Shown piece after piece: positions 1 to 13,071 of a stretch of DNA of 64,000 nucleotides. The stretch comes from Micropterus salmoides (Eukaryota; Chordata; Actinopteri; Centrarchiformes; Centrarchidae). The DNA is taken from positions 6,201,508 through 6,265,507 of the forward strand of contig NW_024041150.1 in the NCBI RefSeq assembly GCF_014851395.1, read 5' to 3'. The number at the start of each line of letters is the position of its first letter. Position 1 is the stretch's first letter. The position numbers were made by a program, and so were the translations under genes. Below the pieces are notes generated by a model. It had not been told where the DNA came from. It did not search any database and worked only from the letters and a program-made list of their open reading frames with translations.

Positions 1-3000
1 ATAGTTTACCCACAATCATATCAAATCACAAACTGCTGTCTTTCACTTTCTATCATCATTCCTCAACATTTGTTACATTTAACTTTTATTTAATCAAAGA
101 AGAAAAGTTGTTACTAGTTCTAGTACAAAAAATATTTTTACTTGTTGATGTTTCTTCTCACTCTCCACAGCTAGGTTACTACAATGCAAACAAATGGACT
201 GCATTTAGAAGAAATTGTTACAGCTTAACAATTTGGAGCAGCCAGACTTCGATGGCTATGTGAGAAACATTATTGTCTGGCTTAGCTAGTCAGAGGCCGG
301 GTAGGAGACGTCACGCCTTCACCAGAGTAGGAATCGCATAGTTGCCTCCTGTACTCGATGCCCCACAACTTGTTGAACGCCCCTCTGTCCTCTGTGGTTA
401 GATGAGGAGGTTTACATGACTATTAATCCACTTGATGAACCATCTGCAGATTTTATCTTCCTTGTTGGTGTTTATTCTGACATTTGGAATAAACATTTGT
501 TACATATAAAACCTGTTTCTTTATCAAAATAAAATAAAATTGACAAAGTAACTATTAAATATGCCATTCATGGGGTTTATGGATTTTACACTTTATTTCA
601 TCACAGATTGAAAAAGTCAAACCTACATTTTTAAAGGAATCATTAAACTGTAGGCTTCAAAAAACAAACAACATGTGAACACATTTAAATAACTGAATAA
701 GGCCGACTGTAGAAGAACAACATTAAGTATCAAGTTAAAACATTTTTAAACAATAACATGTTGTTTTACTCACGCTATTAGAAGTAACTTCGGCCCCTGT
801 CTTTAGCCCCTGGTCTTCTCAGCCCTGGAAGCCTGTCTAAAACTATTCCCAGATCCTGCTCTGGACCTCCTCTACTCAGCTTCCCCCTTTTCTCATCACA
901 GCTACATGACTAACATTAACCCTTACACTACCCCTAATCTTAACCTAATTGTAACCTGAACCCAAGTCTTAAACCTTAAAAGGCATCTGTACCCGTGGGC
1001 AGTCCCCATTAGTCAGTGTACATTCATGTTAAAGTCCCCTCAGGGACAAAAAAACATGATTGTCCCTCACGCGTCACTGCCAGAACTTAGTGAGAATCCT
1101 CCCCCTTCTGCTCTGGTTCATGTTCCAAATCAGCCTATCTAAGTACAACATCTATCAATCAAATCTAGCTTTGAACTTTCCTGGAATCCATGTCTCATTG
1201 AAAAGAAAAGCATTTACAATGAAAGGACCACAAATGATCTAAGTTACAGTTCCATCCAAGAGTAGAGAGCGACAGTGAGGGCCCGTCAGGTAAAATTGAA
1301 TTGATGAATGAATTATTTTTTGTATGCATTTATCTACTATTAGGAGTTTTTTCTGGAAAGTTTTAGATACCGGATGCATAGATGCTCCCTGCAGCCTTTA
1401 GTTCTCCCTAATGGTGATGCTACTGGAGAAGTAATATTACTTCCACTGCCCCACTTTACCCTGTCATCACTATTATTTTGATTGACAACTGATACAGTAT
1501 AAGGCCTAAAACTGATCTTGTTAGAGTTTGGGTTGCTCAATACAAACCAGATGTACTTACTTTCTCTGAAAATGGTTCTATAGTTTAATTTGTGAAAACG
1601 AGATCAGTCTTGAAAAGTAAATGTTGTATAGAGTAGAAGACCAAAACACCATACTGCTGCTTTTAAAGGTAGTTCCTTCCTGTCCTTTCACATCCCCTCA
1701 ACACTGTATCAAAATCAGTTTTCTGTCTAGTAGTTACTTCTTTTTTATATTCCTCTGTGTGTGTTTTTATGTACTTTGTGTGGTTGATGCAGGTTTACAG
1801 GAATGTTGTTTGGGATGGTTGGCAAGAACCTCTCTTTCTTTTTGTATGAATGTATGTCTCCTGTATGTCACTCATGATTTTATACACTACACACATGGGG
1901 AATGGCATAAATGAGGATGAACAGGAAAATACAGAACACAAATCATAACTGGCAAGAACAAGACTAAACATAAAACCAAAACCCTAACAAGATTGGATTG
2001 GATTATAACGAAAAAGAAGATGCTTGACCACTAAAAATAGCTTTTTTTATGGGAGTGAAATGAAGAGACACACGATTCAGGTTGATAACAAATTTAATAA
2101 CAAACTGGATAAAGCCACCAAGTTCCTAAAAAACTCCAGCTCAACAAATGTATTATTATCATTAAAACATATTTCATACTTCCGCCCCCACAGTTATTGT
2201 GACAACGGTGAGGTCGAAACATTTGGCCATTCAGATAAGCAGGACTGTGAGACGCTTTGAGCGAACACTGCAGCCTGTCAGGGGCCCACAAAAGAGAAGC
2301 CAAAACACACAGAGAAAAATAAAATCATAGAGGCAATGGCCAAATTTCTGGCCCAAAAAACTGTGAAGAAGCACGATGTATGTCTAACCGGTGAAGGTGA
2401 GGAGCTAACAGTTAGGCAGACTAGCAAAGCTTTAGCTTGCTAAAACCTTTCAATAATATAACACCAGAGCTGCCAACTCAGGCATCAAGCGTGAGACTCA
2501 TGCAACTGATCACTTTCTGACGCAGTGATAAACAAATGTATAACTGATAATATCAACTCGGGGTGAGTAACTCCGCCCAGCTGTTACGACACCGGCACTC
2601 ACCGCTGTGAGTTAAGCATCTAAAATCTGAGGCGCAGCCTTGTTCTGTTTGTGACTGCGAGCTGCACTTCATCAGAGGTGCTGAAGTGAACATTTGTATG
2701 GATTTGTGGTGAGATTTCTGCCTGATCAGAAGTGTTTTCAGTAAGTTTCATTTATCCGCCTCCTCCTCTCATCCAGTAGTACAGTCCCAAACGGTTCTGT
2801 GTCTGCAGACGGCCTCAACAGGCTAAATCAGCAGAGCAACAACGCTGGCTAATGCACAGCAGGGAAGTAGGGAAGGTAGACTGTTCTCATTAAATTATGA
2901 TGTTATTCTTGAAATATTCTGACTCTTCTCTGGACATGTCAGAGAACACAGATAGGTTGGAGAGATTCTGATTGTGCAGAAAGTTTTAAACATGAGCAGA

Positions 3001-5310
3001 ACATCTGCTGAAACACAGGAGCTATTAAAGTCCAGGAGTTTATCACTGAATTAAAATTAATAAATTTTTCATTGAGGTAAGAAAAGGTGCCACAGTCTTT
3101 TTAAACTTGATTTATACTCCTGCGTCAGGGCTACAGGGCTTATACTATAAAGGCATTTATACTTGTGCGTCTCCGTCGTTCTGCAATTACACCGCTTTTC
3201 CCGGCCGAGCAAGCTAACTTCCGGCTTAGCCCTCCGCTAACGTGACTGGGGGTGAAATTGTATACCTACGGCTTTTATAGACTTTTTAAAAGTTATTGCC
3301 CGAATCGATCACATGCTGATAGTGAAACGAATAACTTTGCTCAGGTTGTGACGCTCAAATATATTAATCCACCGCGTTACAGCTGCCGATGTGGCCGCTA
3401 GTAAAATTTACTTCAAAGCACGGGGAACTTCCTGTCGGCTCGGAGGCATTGCGAGGCTACCCAGCCGACCAGTCACAGTGCTTATGGTCCATTTCGCCTC
3501 GACGTGTAGTTACATTTTTGAGGAGGTGCAAGTCAATGCAAGGTGCATCTATTATGTTTTGCATCATCACCTGCCATCTGAATTTAGTTTTCCCCCTCTT
3601 TTATTAATAAAGATCACTAATACCCACAAGTTCCCCTGTGGCAATCTCAAGAAAATTAAACACTCGTCAACAGCGCATCACAAGTCATAGGATACAGCTG
3701 CAAATATGGTTACAATACAATAAGCTATACACAACAAAGCCTTGTTTATATTATTACTATCATCATTTCAGCTGACACCGCTGAAAATTCTTCACATAAT
3801 TTGACCAATACTTTGATTAATGTAGTCCTCAAGATTGAATATGATAGATGAAGTATGTTTATTTGTTCACTACTTATGATATGATACTATATATGGATAT
3901 TATGATTTAATGCTTTGCAGTCATTTCTTCAATGTTTGTTTTTTCTTTTCTCTAATGAGCTAATCATTGCATTTTTTCTCTCCTTGTCTTGTTTTAAGTT
4001 AAAAGGGGGAACAAAACTGTCACAGTCTAATGTGAAAGATTTTGCTTTTGTGCTTTATAAATCATATTGAGTAATTGAATATATATGTGAGCATGGCCTG
4101 GATGAGTCTATAACACTGTATTTGGAAATGGTTGTTAGGAACTCCTACCTGTGTTTGTATTGGAACTAAGGGTGGGTGTCGATAAGGGGCCCAGTTTGCA
4201 CAATGTTGTCCCCCTGTCCATAATTAATAATGGCGGGCTGCCTGTGCCCCATCAAGTTCTTGTCTAAGAGGAAGAGGGGGGCGTGGTCCCTGGGCGTTAT
4301 GGGTTCACTATTTCCCAGCACAGTCTTTCCCAGAGTGGTGAACCCCTCCCCATCTTTGCCTTAGAAAGACTCTGCCATGCTCTTTTTAAACCCAATCATG
4401 TTGCTAACCTGTTGCCAGTTCACCTAATTAATTGTGAGATGATCCTGCGGGTACTTTATTTGAGCATTTCACAACTATTTCTTTTTCTTTTGTTGCCACT
4501 GTCCAAAATTTTTGGGTTGCTGCCCAATATCACTTACCTGTTTTCAATGATACCCAGCCAACCCTCTGCTGTCTGGTTTAAGTCACTGGACTCAAAGATC
4601 TGTAAATTTTCAAAGCAAAAGAAAAGCAAAACTCCCACATTTTCTTCATTGCTTCCTGTCCAATAGACTACAATATATCTTAAAATGGATCAATCAGAGC
4701 CCCTTGGACCACTGATGGATGGACATATAACAAACATTCTGTAAGGAAAATGTCAAACTCATTTTCACTACGGGCAACGTAAGCATTTTGGTTACCCTCA
4801 AAGGGCCACTTGGAACTGTAAGACTGTATAAACATACTTTACTGCATAAACTACTCCTTAACATATTGTAAAATAACTCTTTCTTTGATTATTTAGCCTA
4901 TTCGAGTTAAGGACATTTAACCCATCAGATGCAAAAACATAAGCAAGCACATTTACTGTATCTGTGTTATTATAACATACATTAATTAATTTATCAGGTT
5001 TAGAAAAAGATAATACTTCATCAACAAAAAACTATTACATGGGGCAGAACCATTGTAAAACAAATAATTGTGAGCTGCTAATAACATGTGTGACAGATTT
5101 GGCATTTGATAAAAACAAACGGCTGCACACAGCCTTGCAGAGGCCATACATCCAACTAATGACAGATAGTTTTATTACCTGGAAAAATGCCGACGTATAT
5201 TGTAGCCGACTCCTTCATCACAGACACTGGCTCAAAACCAGTGCTTGAAGTGGACAAAATGAGGTGCCAGAGTAAAGTGATGGAGACATTCTGATCCTGA
5301 CCTGTCCCCA
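1..5310. repeat. Segmental duplication, copy 1 (5' flank of a receptor gene lying left of the window, plus intergenic DNA)
   Basis: This block reads nearly base for base like 32498-37881, differing by scattered substitutions and small indels (for example, 33352-33369 has bases absent here). In the second copy the homologous block begins about 125 bp upstream of the ATG of receptor copy B, so exon 1 of a further receptor gene probably lies just left of base 1. I see no convincing host coding exon here. Open frames such as 3391-3690 are preserved in both copies, but only because the whole block is. Around 3110-3560 and 4280-4640 the text resembles dispersed fish repeats. Similarity to the second copy ends at the retroviral insertion site and resumes beyond it. 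Confidence 0.85.
4283..4666 (+). repeat. Dispersed repeat remnant, class unassigned
   Basis: A stretch resembling the interspersed teleost repeat with text about a hydrophobic tail, containing 'cccaatcatgttgctaacc'. It is open in one frame here and again at 36707-37222, but the predicted peptide has no recognisable domain. Both copies are explained by the segmental duplication. I recall similar text from fish repeats but cannot assign a family without a search. Confidence 0.35.
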
Positions 5311-6631
5311 GAGTCCCCAGTGTAAATGACACCTATCTGTCAATATTTTTAAATGTCCCGCCCCATCCAGGCTGTGATTGGTCGGTTCACGACAAGTGAC
5401 ATTGAAGAGCTACATTCTGCACAAGGCTGCTTGAAAGGCGCCCGAGCTTCTCTTCTCCCTCCTCTCTCTGCGCCGACAGAGTTTAGCAGAGAACCGGATA
5501 TGGAGAGGGCAGAGGAGAGGACCGGCAGCTTGGGAGAAGTCCCGGTCTGCGTACCGGGGTGTACCGGCCCACTTCAAGCACTGCTCAAAACACAAAAGAC
5601 ATAGGCCTAGCCTACCGGTTTATCTCCTTGAAACACAAACTTGCCTTCCTTCTGCATATTTTGTGTGCAGCTTATCAAGTCAATAATTGCCAAGGTATTT
5701 AAAGAAACAGCCTGACAGTTAAGGAAATTTGTTCTTGTTGGATCTGAAGTTTAAAAAGGAGAAACATACAGTGACTGTCCCTGTCACACTTTATCATTTC
5801 TGCCCCAAATTATTATCTAAAAAAGTCTTTAAGAGTTGTGAGGAAACCTCATTTGGTCAGAAAGTGCAGGATGCCTCCCTGCTAACAGCAGGTTGGGCTT
5901 TATGTTCATATAGAAACAGAGATTTTGTTGAATCTTCATTTGTCAGCTTTTAATTCACTGAGTTGGTCAAAGACAAACATTCACAGTTTGGTCTACAAAC
6001 TGATTTTTCCAAAAATGTACAATTTCAAATAAACTGACATAAACTGTGGTTTAAGATTTTATCCATATTGCCAAAAACACCACAGCTGCTGCAAAACAGC
6101 TGCTCTGAATCCCATCCTAAACAGCAGCATGCCTACCACTAAAACAGCAGAAATTACACTTAAAAAGTACAAAGTGCTAAAGACGTGTTGAGATGCTCTC
6201 CCTGTGTTAAACATCCAAACAACAGTCCAAATAAAGATTTAGGAAGAAGACAGCGAGGCGGCTAGAATGAGCTCAGTTCATCTAAAATAATATCTGCTTT
6301 GCTTCTGGGATGAAAGGAGAATAATGACAGACATCAACTTCCAGCTCCAAACTAATAAAACACATTTTATTTCCATGTGTTGAAGCCATCACAGTGAACC
6401 AGAGCAAGTTGACCAAAACATTTCCCAGCAGCCACTTCTCCCACAGCAGAGTCCAAACAGTGCTTCCTGTTCTCTACAGTTAGGTGTCTTATTGGAAATG
6501 GTCTCAGTAGATGACAGGATCTGTCTCGTCTCTATCCTTTCTATTGGCCTCCATTTCTCCTCCTGTTTCCTCCCCTTTCTCTCTCTCCCTCTTTCTCTGC
6601 CTACATGAAGCTGACTGTGGAAATGTTGTCA
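5311..6631. other. Intergenic DNA and 3' UTR region of receptor copy A
   Basis: No gene is supported here. Bases 5316-6400 match 52257-53175 (downstream of copy C), and from about 5970 onward also match 23895-24650 (downstream of copy B), so this is the shared 3' side of the receptor unit. An AATAAA on the minus strand (6366-6371) is conserved at 24389-24394 and 53155-53160, and is the best candidate polyadenylation signal. The frame at 5353-5604 lies within the duplicated block and has no recognisable domain. Confidence 0.6.
6366..6371 (-). promoter_or_regulatory. Candidate polyadenylation signal AATAAA, receptor copy A
   Basis: TTTATT on the plus strand gives AATAAA in gene orientation, about 260 bp after the copy A stop codon. 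The same hexamer and context occur downstream of copies B and C, which argues for a shared 3' UTR end. In copy C a hAT insertion now separates it from the stop codon. Confidence 0.45.
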
Positions 6632-7539
6632 TCATTCATACTGATGACTGCTGATATCATTGCTGTCCATTCTGCAGCAACACACAGAGGCCAAAAGCTT
6701 GTCTATGAACCCTTTCCTCATGAAGACATACAGGACTGAGTCTGCAAGAGGACTGAACCTAACAATTGTAAGATACAGAAGGTTGAGTCTGGAGTCTACC
6801 AATCGGTTATTGTCAGTGTATACTTTCAAGAACCAAATGATGGTGGGCAGGAACAGCAGAGTGTAAATAAGCAGCACCAGAACCAAAATTCCCACAATTC
6901 GTCGATTTTCATCAGAGGGGACCGAGATGGAAGCAGACAGGGCTTTGAGGGTCCCAACCAGGAAGAATATTAACAGTGGGAAGGGAAGGAGGAAGAGGAT
7001 GGCGAAGATATGTATGTGGCCAGATAATTACCGAAATCTAATACGATGGCACAGACAGGAGAAAGGACCCAGACCAGGACACAGAGCACCACAGAGGTCT
7101 TGATGGTTCGTCTGCAGCGGTACCACAGTGGGTGGGCGATGACCAAATACCTGTAATACAAGATGGACACAAAGTCTTTGAGGAGCTTCAGAGTTATAAA
7201 CTAATATAATGTTCAGACAGAAGGAGCTCCACACATACTGGATAGACAGATAGATACCTTTCCAGGGCGACGCAGACCATGAAGCCAATACTGGCAAACA
7301 GAGCAGAGAAGTAAATATATATGAAGATGTAACGTATCCTCCTATCCTCAGGTTTTGCCACCTCAACGATCATGCAGCAGAGCTGAATCAGGTCGGTAAT
7401 GAGAAGGTTGATGACGTAGATGGGAGCAACATGATCACTTCTCACCTGCAGGAAAACATTGGTAAAAGTCAACAAGCAGTTGGAAACATGTTGTGAAGTC
7501 CACCTCCTCCCAAATCTGTCATCTTGCTCTGCCCAAAAA

Positions 7540-7640
7540 TAATAATAATACATTTTATTTACAGGCACCTTTCAGAACACTCAAGGTCACCTCACAAAAC
7601 ATCTTCAAACAGTCTAGAAATACATTTATAAAACTAACAG
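7540..7640 (+). repeat. LINE 3'-tail fragment
   Basis: The text 'aatacattttatttacagg' followed by 'cacctttcagaacactcaag' resembles the tail of fish non-LTR elements. It sits in intron 1 just beyond exon 2 in copies A and B (also 25545-25625), but not in copy C, where the sequence diverges after the exon 2 flank. Confidence 0.4.
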
Positions 7641-7649
7641 CAAAAACGA

Positions 7650-8440
7650 AGGTGGATAAGATGTTAGGATGGTTAGTTGCGTTGGTGTTAACCCCGTGTT
7701 AACTTAATTGGAGTTGGTGCATGTTCGCATAAAAGGGGCGTGTTTGGCCGTGCAGGCAGTTTTTTCGCAAAAAAGCCTTTGCAAGGCTGCAACATCACAC
7801 ACACATGTCTGCAGTGTATTATACATGCATTGGAAAGTTATATTAAACTTTGCAATCAGATTTAGCAGAGAGGAAAAACTCCTGAGTTTAGCCCACAATC
7901 ACTATCATGCACCTCAGAGACTTTGCCTTGGATCGGGCGTATTCAGAAGAAACACCAGATTTCGATTTTTTGTGACCTTAATTTCAGGGGAATTTCCGAT
8001 TTTTCTTCTTGTAAATTTCACACTTTGATCTTGGATTTGTTTTCTGTTTCCTGTCTGATTTCCTCTCTAAAATCCCAGCTCGGCTGCAGGGCTCGCTGTC
8101 TGAATGTAATGCTGTTGTGTTCAGAACTTCACCGCAGCCGCAGTGGAACAAATCAGGCTGAAATCTAAACATATTTAAGTGGTGTGTATTAATATCCTAC
8201 TTCTCATCATTAACACTGAGTACAGATGTGGTGTGTAGTCCACGTGCAGGGTAACCTCGATTTAACCACGAACAAAACCTGCTCGGAGCAGTTTAGAGAT
8301 CCAGCGTAAATTGCCATGGCAACAGACCTCGGGTAACACCTATCCACCTTTTGTGGTACGGGTAAACCAGGAGGTTACACCCGACGTCATGAAGTTACTC
8401 CTGAAGTTACGGATAAGCCAGTTACCCTGCTTGGTAGTAC
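7650..8440. repeat. MITE-like element, left end deleted (copy A)
   Basis: Matches 25810-26616 in copy B. The right end is 'ccctgcttggtagtacagg'. The left terminus seen in copy B is missing, because about 150 bp are absent between 'aacagcaa' and 'acgaaggtgg'. It has no transposase frame. The terminal motif suggests the 'CCTGTACTACGAAGC' class of fish DNA elements, possibly PIF/Harbinger-related, but this is not proven. Confidence 0.45.
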
Positions 8441-9007
8441 AGGCCACTGATAAACAGTGATCATGATCATTTATATGCCAGTTTAAAAAGATTTTTAAAG
8501 AATAAAGTTTTCAGGCGGGAAACATGTTTTTGTGTCAAACTATCATTATGAGAAATGACTATTCCAAAACCATTTTATTGGAGGAAAAATCTTAAGCAGT
8601 TTTATTAAGCTTGTTTCCAAAAGGCTAGATATAATAATACCTACAACAATGACTGAACTTAATTTTTTGCCAGTTTTTTTGTAGACTCTTCTTAATATTT
8701 TAGCATACACTAAAATGTTTATTGCTGAGTTTTCCCAACTTAAAAAATGAAGAAGTTCGCTAAACTAACAAAAAGTGGTTGGAAAATGTTGCCTTTTTAA
8801 GTTAGATCTAAGTAACAGTTTTTACAGCGTATATACAACATGCACATTAGGAGATGCGCTGACAGTTTCACTTCTAACCTATGATCATGCCCTCGCCTTC
8901 TATCCCCAAACATTCCTTCCTCCGTCTTAAAAGGAGAGAACCTGAGTAACCTGTAGCAATAAGTAAATACCTTACGGTCAAGTGTACTGCAGTACGTATA
9001 AACAATT
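8441..9007. other. Intron 1 of receptor copy A, shared with copy B
   Basis: Unique-looking, AT-rich intron sequence matching 26617-26803 and 29681-30030 of copy B. Copy B carries an extra 2.9 kb after 'aatacct'. I see no gene or regulatory motif that I can support. Confidence 0.6.
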
Positions 9008-10937
9008 AAAGCTGCAAGCAGCGTTGGGCGGGCCCTCGCACTTGTAAGCAATAATGAACCCAAACAATAAAATAAATTCCTTTTATATTTCCCTGCCTTG
9101 TTGTTTATGTGTACATACAGAGGAGAATGTGAGAACAGCACACATTTCATCGTTACTGTGTGTTAGAGCATGGGAGAACAGTGGATACTTTTAATACAGC
9201 CCACACCCCTAATACTGTGTAACTATAACAAGTAGAGAACAGAAGAAAAAGATGTTCTTTCTTTACAACTGTCTGCATAGCTTATTCATATTGTGTAATG
9301 AATGAAAATAAATAGGCCTACTAGGCTCCTCTCTACTTTGACATTTAAGATTAGCTTGTTTGATCCACCTTCATACACATGTGACATTACTGTACAACTT
9401 GAGAAAGGTGAGTTGTTTTCTGCTCCAGCCTGCCTAAAGAAAAGCGTTTTGGGATTAAATGGACTTTATTAGCTGCTGCAGTGCAGGATGAACTCAGAAC
9501 AGACCCATTTCTCACCTTATTATTCTAAATCATGCAACGAAGAAGAAGAAATGCATAATAAATCCTGGGACAAAATCTGTCCACAAATACTGTACAGCAT
9601 GTAGTCTAATGAACAAGACTTGTGTTATAGCTGACTTGGGCAGTGAAATGTTTTTTTAATTCATGTGGTCATAGTTGTCCACAACTCAAATCAGAATATA
9701 AGAAGAAATGTTTTATACCACCTCAAGAAGGCTTCCTATCAGAAAGTTAGGAAGGTATTTCAAATGTACAACTGCAGTACTTAAATCTCAGTAATTTCCC
9801 GGACATTTTTGTGTTACTTTACTTTTAATAGACCTATGTAAGAGGTTTTATACTTCCTGTGAGTATAATCCAATCAATCTTATTTTCATACTGTATATCC
9901 GATGTGTAATTTGATAAATTGTGTTGTATGTCGTGCTCGCATCTCAGAGAAGACTCTGACTGCAACATGCGTCTTTGTAAAGAGAGAAACGGACAGAAAA
10001 AGTCTCTAACTCTGCCTGTCAGCTCGCTCTGCTCCGTTAAAACTGAATTTTCCATACAGAATTGAATACGAGTGCACTCCAGATTTAGCTGCAGCCAGCT
10101 GACCGTGTGCTTCTCCCTATACCGCAGTTCTGTGTCCATGCATGCAGCAAACTGAAAGCACTGTCTGTCGGAGCGTCTACGTGAAAAGAGACAAGTAAGA
10201 GACACGTAAAATTCAAAATGGCCGACTTCCTGTTGGTTTTAGGGCATCGCTCCAAGAGGCTTTTTTGTGTCTGGACAAGATACACGTACCACAGAAAATT
10301 CGTGCACGTAGGTGAAACGTGCGGCGGGGGCTGCTTCGTTAAAGGTCACTTTCTGTTGCCAGCAGGTGGCGCTATGACTGTGGGTGAATGTCGGCATGTA
10401 CATGTGTTCAGGGCGGGACTCTCATCCTACATGTACAGTTTGGTGCAGATGTGAGCATGTACACTGAAGTTACAACAACTTCCTGTGTCATGTCGAAGAC
10501 TTGATCTTTGACGCCACGGACACGCCCATTGACGAAAACTTGCAAATAGCACAACTTTTCATCTTCAATGCCTTTAGAAGGCACAGCAGAAATTTGACGT
10601 CCGACTAAAAAGTGTGTAAATCATCCAAAAATGGCCGTAAAATTGACGTAAATTGACTTTAGGCTATGGGTTCTTGAGGCTTTTTTGTGCGTCTTGATAT
10701 GATACATGTCTCCAGCAAATTTCGGGCATGTAGGTGAACGAGGGGCTAATTTTTTCCAATTTTCTAGGTTGCGCTAGCAAGTCATTTTGCAACGCCCAAC
10801 ACACGGTCGTGCTCGGGCTCTAAATATATAATCTTAGCAAATTCAATAGGGACCTCACACGGTCGTGCTCGGGCCCTAATAAAATAATCTTAGCAAATTC
10901 AATAGGGACCTCGCATGGTCGTGCTCGGGCCCTAATA
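9008..10937. mobile_element. 1.9-kb interspersed repeat with tandemly repeated terminus
   Basis: It is absent from the equivalent place in copy B (30040-30077), so it is an insertion that postdates the duplication or was lost from B. It begins 'aaagctgcaagcagcgttgg' and ends in repeated 'gtgctcgggccctaataa' modules. No transposase frame was found. The open frames at 9834-10205 and 10218-10454 have no recognisable domain. The text is familiar from many fish genomes, but I cannot assign its class. The terminal hairpin 'cacggtcgtg' followed by CTAA could fit a Helitron-like 3' end, but the 5' end does not clearly start with TC. Confidence 0.6.
10801..10937. repeat. 56-bp tandem repeat, about 2.4 units
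   Basis: Units start at 10801, 10857 and 10913, each beginning with 'acacggtcgtgctcggg' or a close variant. The first two end in 'caatagggacct', and the third is cut at 'ccctaataa'. It forms the right terminus of the surrounding insertion. Confidence 0.85.
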
Positions 10938-12935
10938 ACCAATAAAAGAGGTAACTAGAGTTCTGACATTGTCTCTATTACTGGTAACCATCTTTGATCA
11001 AACCTGTCTGACTTGAGCTGCAACCTCGCTGTGATTTTCTCCATGATGAACACACTTTTTACCCTTTCTCTCCATTCAGTTATACTGGGAGGCTGTGGCT
11101 TCAACCAAGAGGCTGTGATTGTTTTCTTTGCTATTAAAAGCAGAATTCTCAGTAAGGAAGTCAAGTTCCTATCTATAGCATTATCTGGGACTATACCCAA
11201 TATGTACAATGCTGGATCTAAATTAAAGTCAATACCCAAACATGTTCTATTTCCTTTTGAATATTCTTCCAATAGTCTAAAATCTTAGGGCAATCCCAAA
11301 ATATATGTGTAAAGTCCCCTACCAATCCACAACCCCTCCAACATCTCTCCAAAGTATTACTATACTTTGATGTAATAGATGGAGTGTGAAAATACCTCAT
11401 TTTGATCTTCCAATCAAACTCCCTCCACGTCGGGCTGCTAGTTACCTTATGTTCTGCTTTGAATGTTTCTTCCCATTGTTCATCTGTTATTATAATATTT
11501 GCTTCCAATTCCCATTTTTCCTTGACATCCAAATTGTTATTGTTAGATTCCAATTGTACCTTATACAGTTTTGATATAATCCCTTTCTTTGTTTCTCCCT
11601 CTGTATACGCCATTAACAATTCTTCTAGTTTCGACGGGGTGTTAGAGATCTTCTCCCACTCCTTATGTGTCTTAAGGTAATGTCTTAGTTGTAGAAACTT
11701 AGAAAAAATCATGGGCTGGTAAATTAAATTCTTGTGTTAACTGTTGAAATGACTTCAAGGTTTGTCCCCTAAACATTTGTGCAATATATTTTAACCCCTG
11801 TTGTGTCCATCTATTATATCCTGCATCCATCATAGATGGCAAAAAATCTGGGTTTGTCGAGATTCGAGCGGCTCTACAAATGGTGTTTAACAGTTTCAAT
11901 TTCTTACGTACCATTGAGCATATTCTCATTGTCCCCCTGATCCAGACTTTGCCCACCTTCAGCCTCTTTAGTGTTACCTCACTCAAAAATGGAAGCGACT
12001 CTATAGGTACATTTATAGAGTTTTGTTCCGTTCCCACCCACAATGTATCTGCATCATTAGTAATCCACATAATAATAGCCCTGAGTTGAGCAGCCCAATA
12101 GTAATTGTTTAAATTGGGTAAATTTAACCCTCCCTTCTCTTTTGGACAAAGAAGTGTCTTATATTTAATTATTTTTCCAAATAATTGGAATATTTGGGAT
12201 ATAATCTTGTCTAACATCTTAAAGGTAGAGTTAGAGACCATAATAGGCAATGACTGGAACAAAAACAACAGTCTTGGTAGTACATTCATTCTCACAGTTT
12301 CTATCCTCCCCATCAGAGTCAAAGGCAAAATCTCCCACCTCTTTTTTAATTTCAGTTATCAATTTCCCATTGTTCGCTTCAAATAGCTGTGACGTAGCAG
12401 AGGTAATAATAATACCCTGATATCTGAACACTATATTAGTCCATTTGAACTTGAATTTCCCCTTTAAATCAGCTGGACATTGACCTGAGAGCATCATAGC
12501 TACTGATTTAGCCTCAGATATCCTGAGATCTCCCCATACTCGTTCAGGTTATTCACCAGGGCTATTAATGAGGTGGAAGGTGCATTTATATATGTTAATA
12601 TATCGTCTTCGAATAGTGATATTTTGTGTTCTGTCCTCCCCTCATCCCTTATTCCCTTTTTATCTTTATTCTGTCTTATTGACTCAGCCAGTGGTTCTAT
12701 ACTTGCAGCAAACAGTAAAGGGCTCAGACAGTCTCCCTGTCTGACTCCTCTTTTGAGTAGGAAAAAGTCTGAGCAACACCCATTGACTCTAATCCGTGAT
12801 TTGGGGTTTTTGTATATCATTTTCACCCAGTCTATGAAGGTTGTGTGAAACCCGAAATTTGCAAATGTTTGGTAAAGGAAGCTCCACTTTACTCTATCAA
12901 ATGCTTTTTGTGCATCTAAGCTGAGCAGCATGGCT
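10938..12935 (-). pseudogene. 5'-truncated L1-type LINE, reverse transcriptase to C-terminus (copy A unit)
   Basis: A non-LTR retrotransposon ORF2 fragment on the minus strand, within intron 1 of receptor copy A. From its 5' side, 12500-12931 gives the RT palm start 'LLSLDAQKAFDRVKW' and 'GVRQGDCLSPLLF', with the catalytic FxDD written as FEDD. 11699-12328 holds the thumb region with 'LMGRIETVRMNVLPR' and 'GLNLPNL'. 11218-11712 holds the C-terminal Cys-rich 'CWRGCGLVGDFTHIFW'. Endonuclease and upstream RT are missing. The frame is broken several times, including near 11245, where copy B has one more A. The same fragment sits at 30077-32058 in copy B, so it was present before duplication. The L1/Tx1 clade is likely from the motifs; the exact family is unknown. 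Confidence 0.8.
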
Positions 12936-13071
12936 ACTTTTTACTTTTACTTGAGTAGATTTTTATATCAGTAACTTTACTTGTCCTTAAGTAAATGCTC
13001 ATCAAAGTAATTGTTGTTTTGTTTAAGTAGAATATTTTGACTCTTTCCAGCTCTGGTCAGAATGTACATAC
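12936..13071. other. Intron 1 sequence next to exon 1, copy A
   Basis: AT-rich 'tacttttacttgagtagatt' text shared with 32059-32194. It lies between the LINE fragment and the exon 1 donor, which reads ATG then gtatgt on the minus strand. Confidence 0.5.

Noticed and set aside
3391..3690. 99-residue frame repeated at 35898-36197
   Set aside because: Explained by segmental duplication. No start context, splice support or domain was seen.
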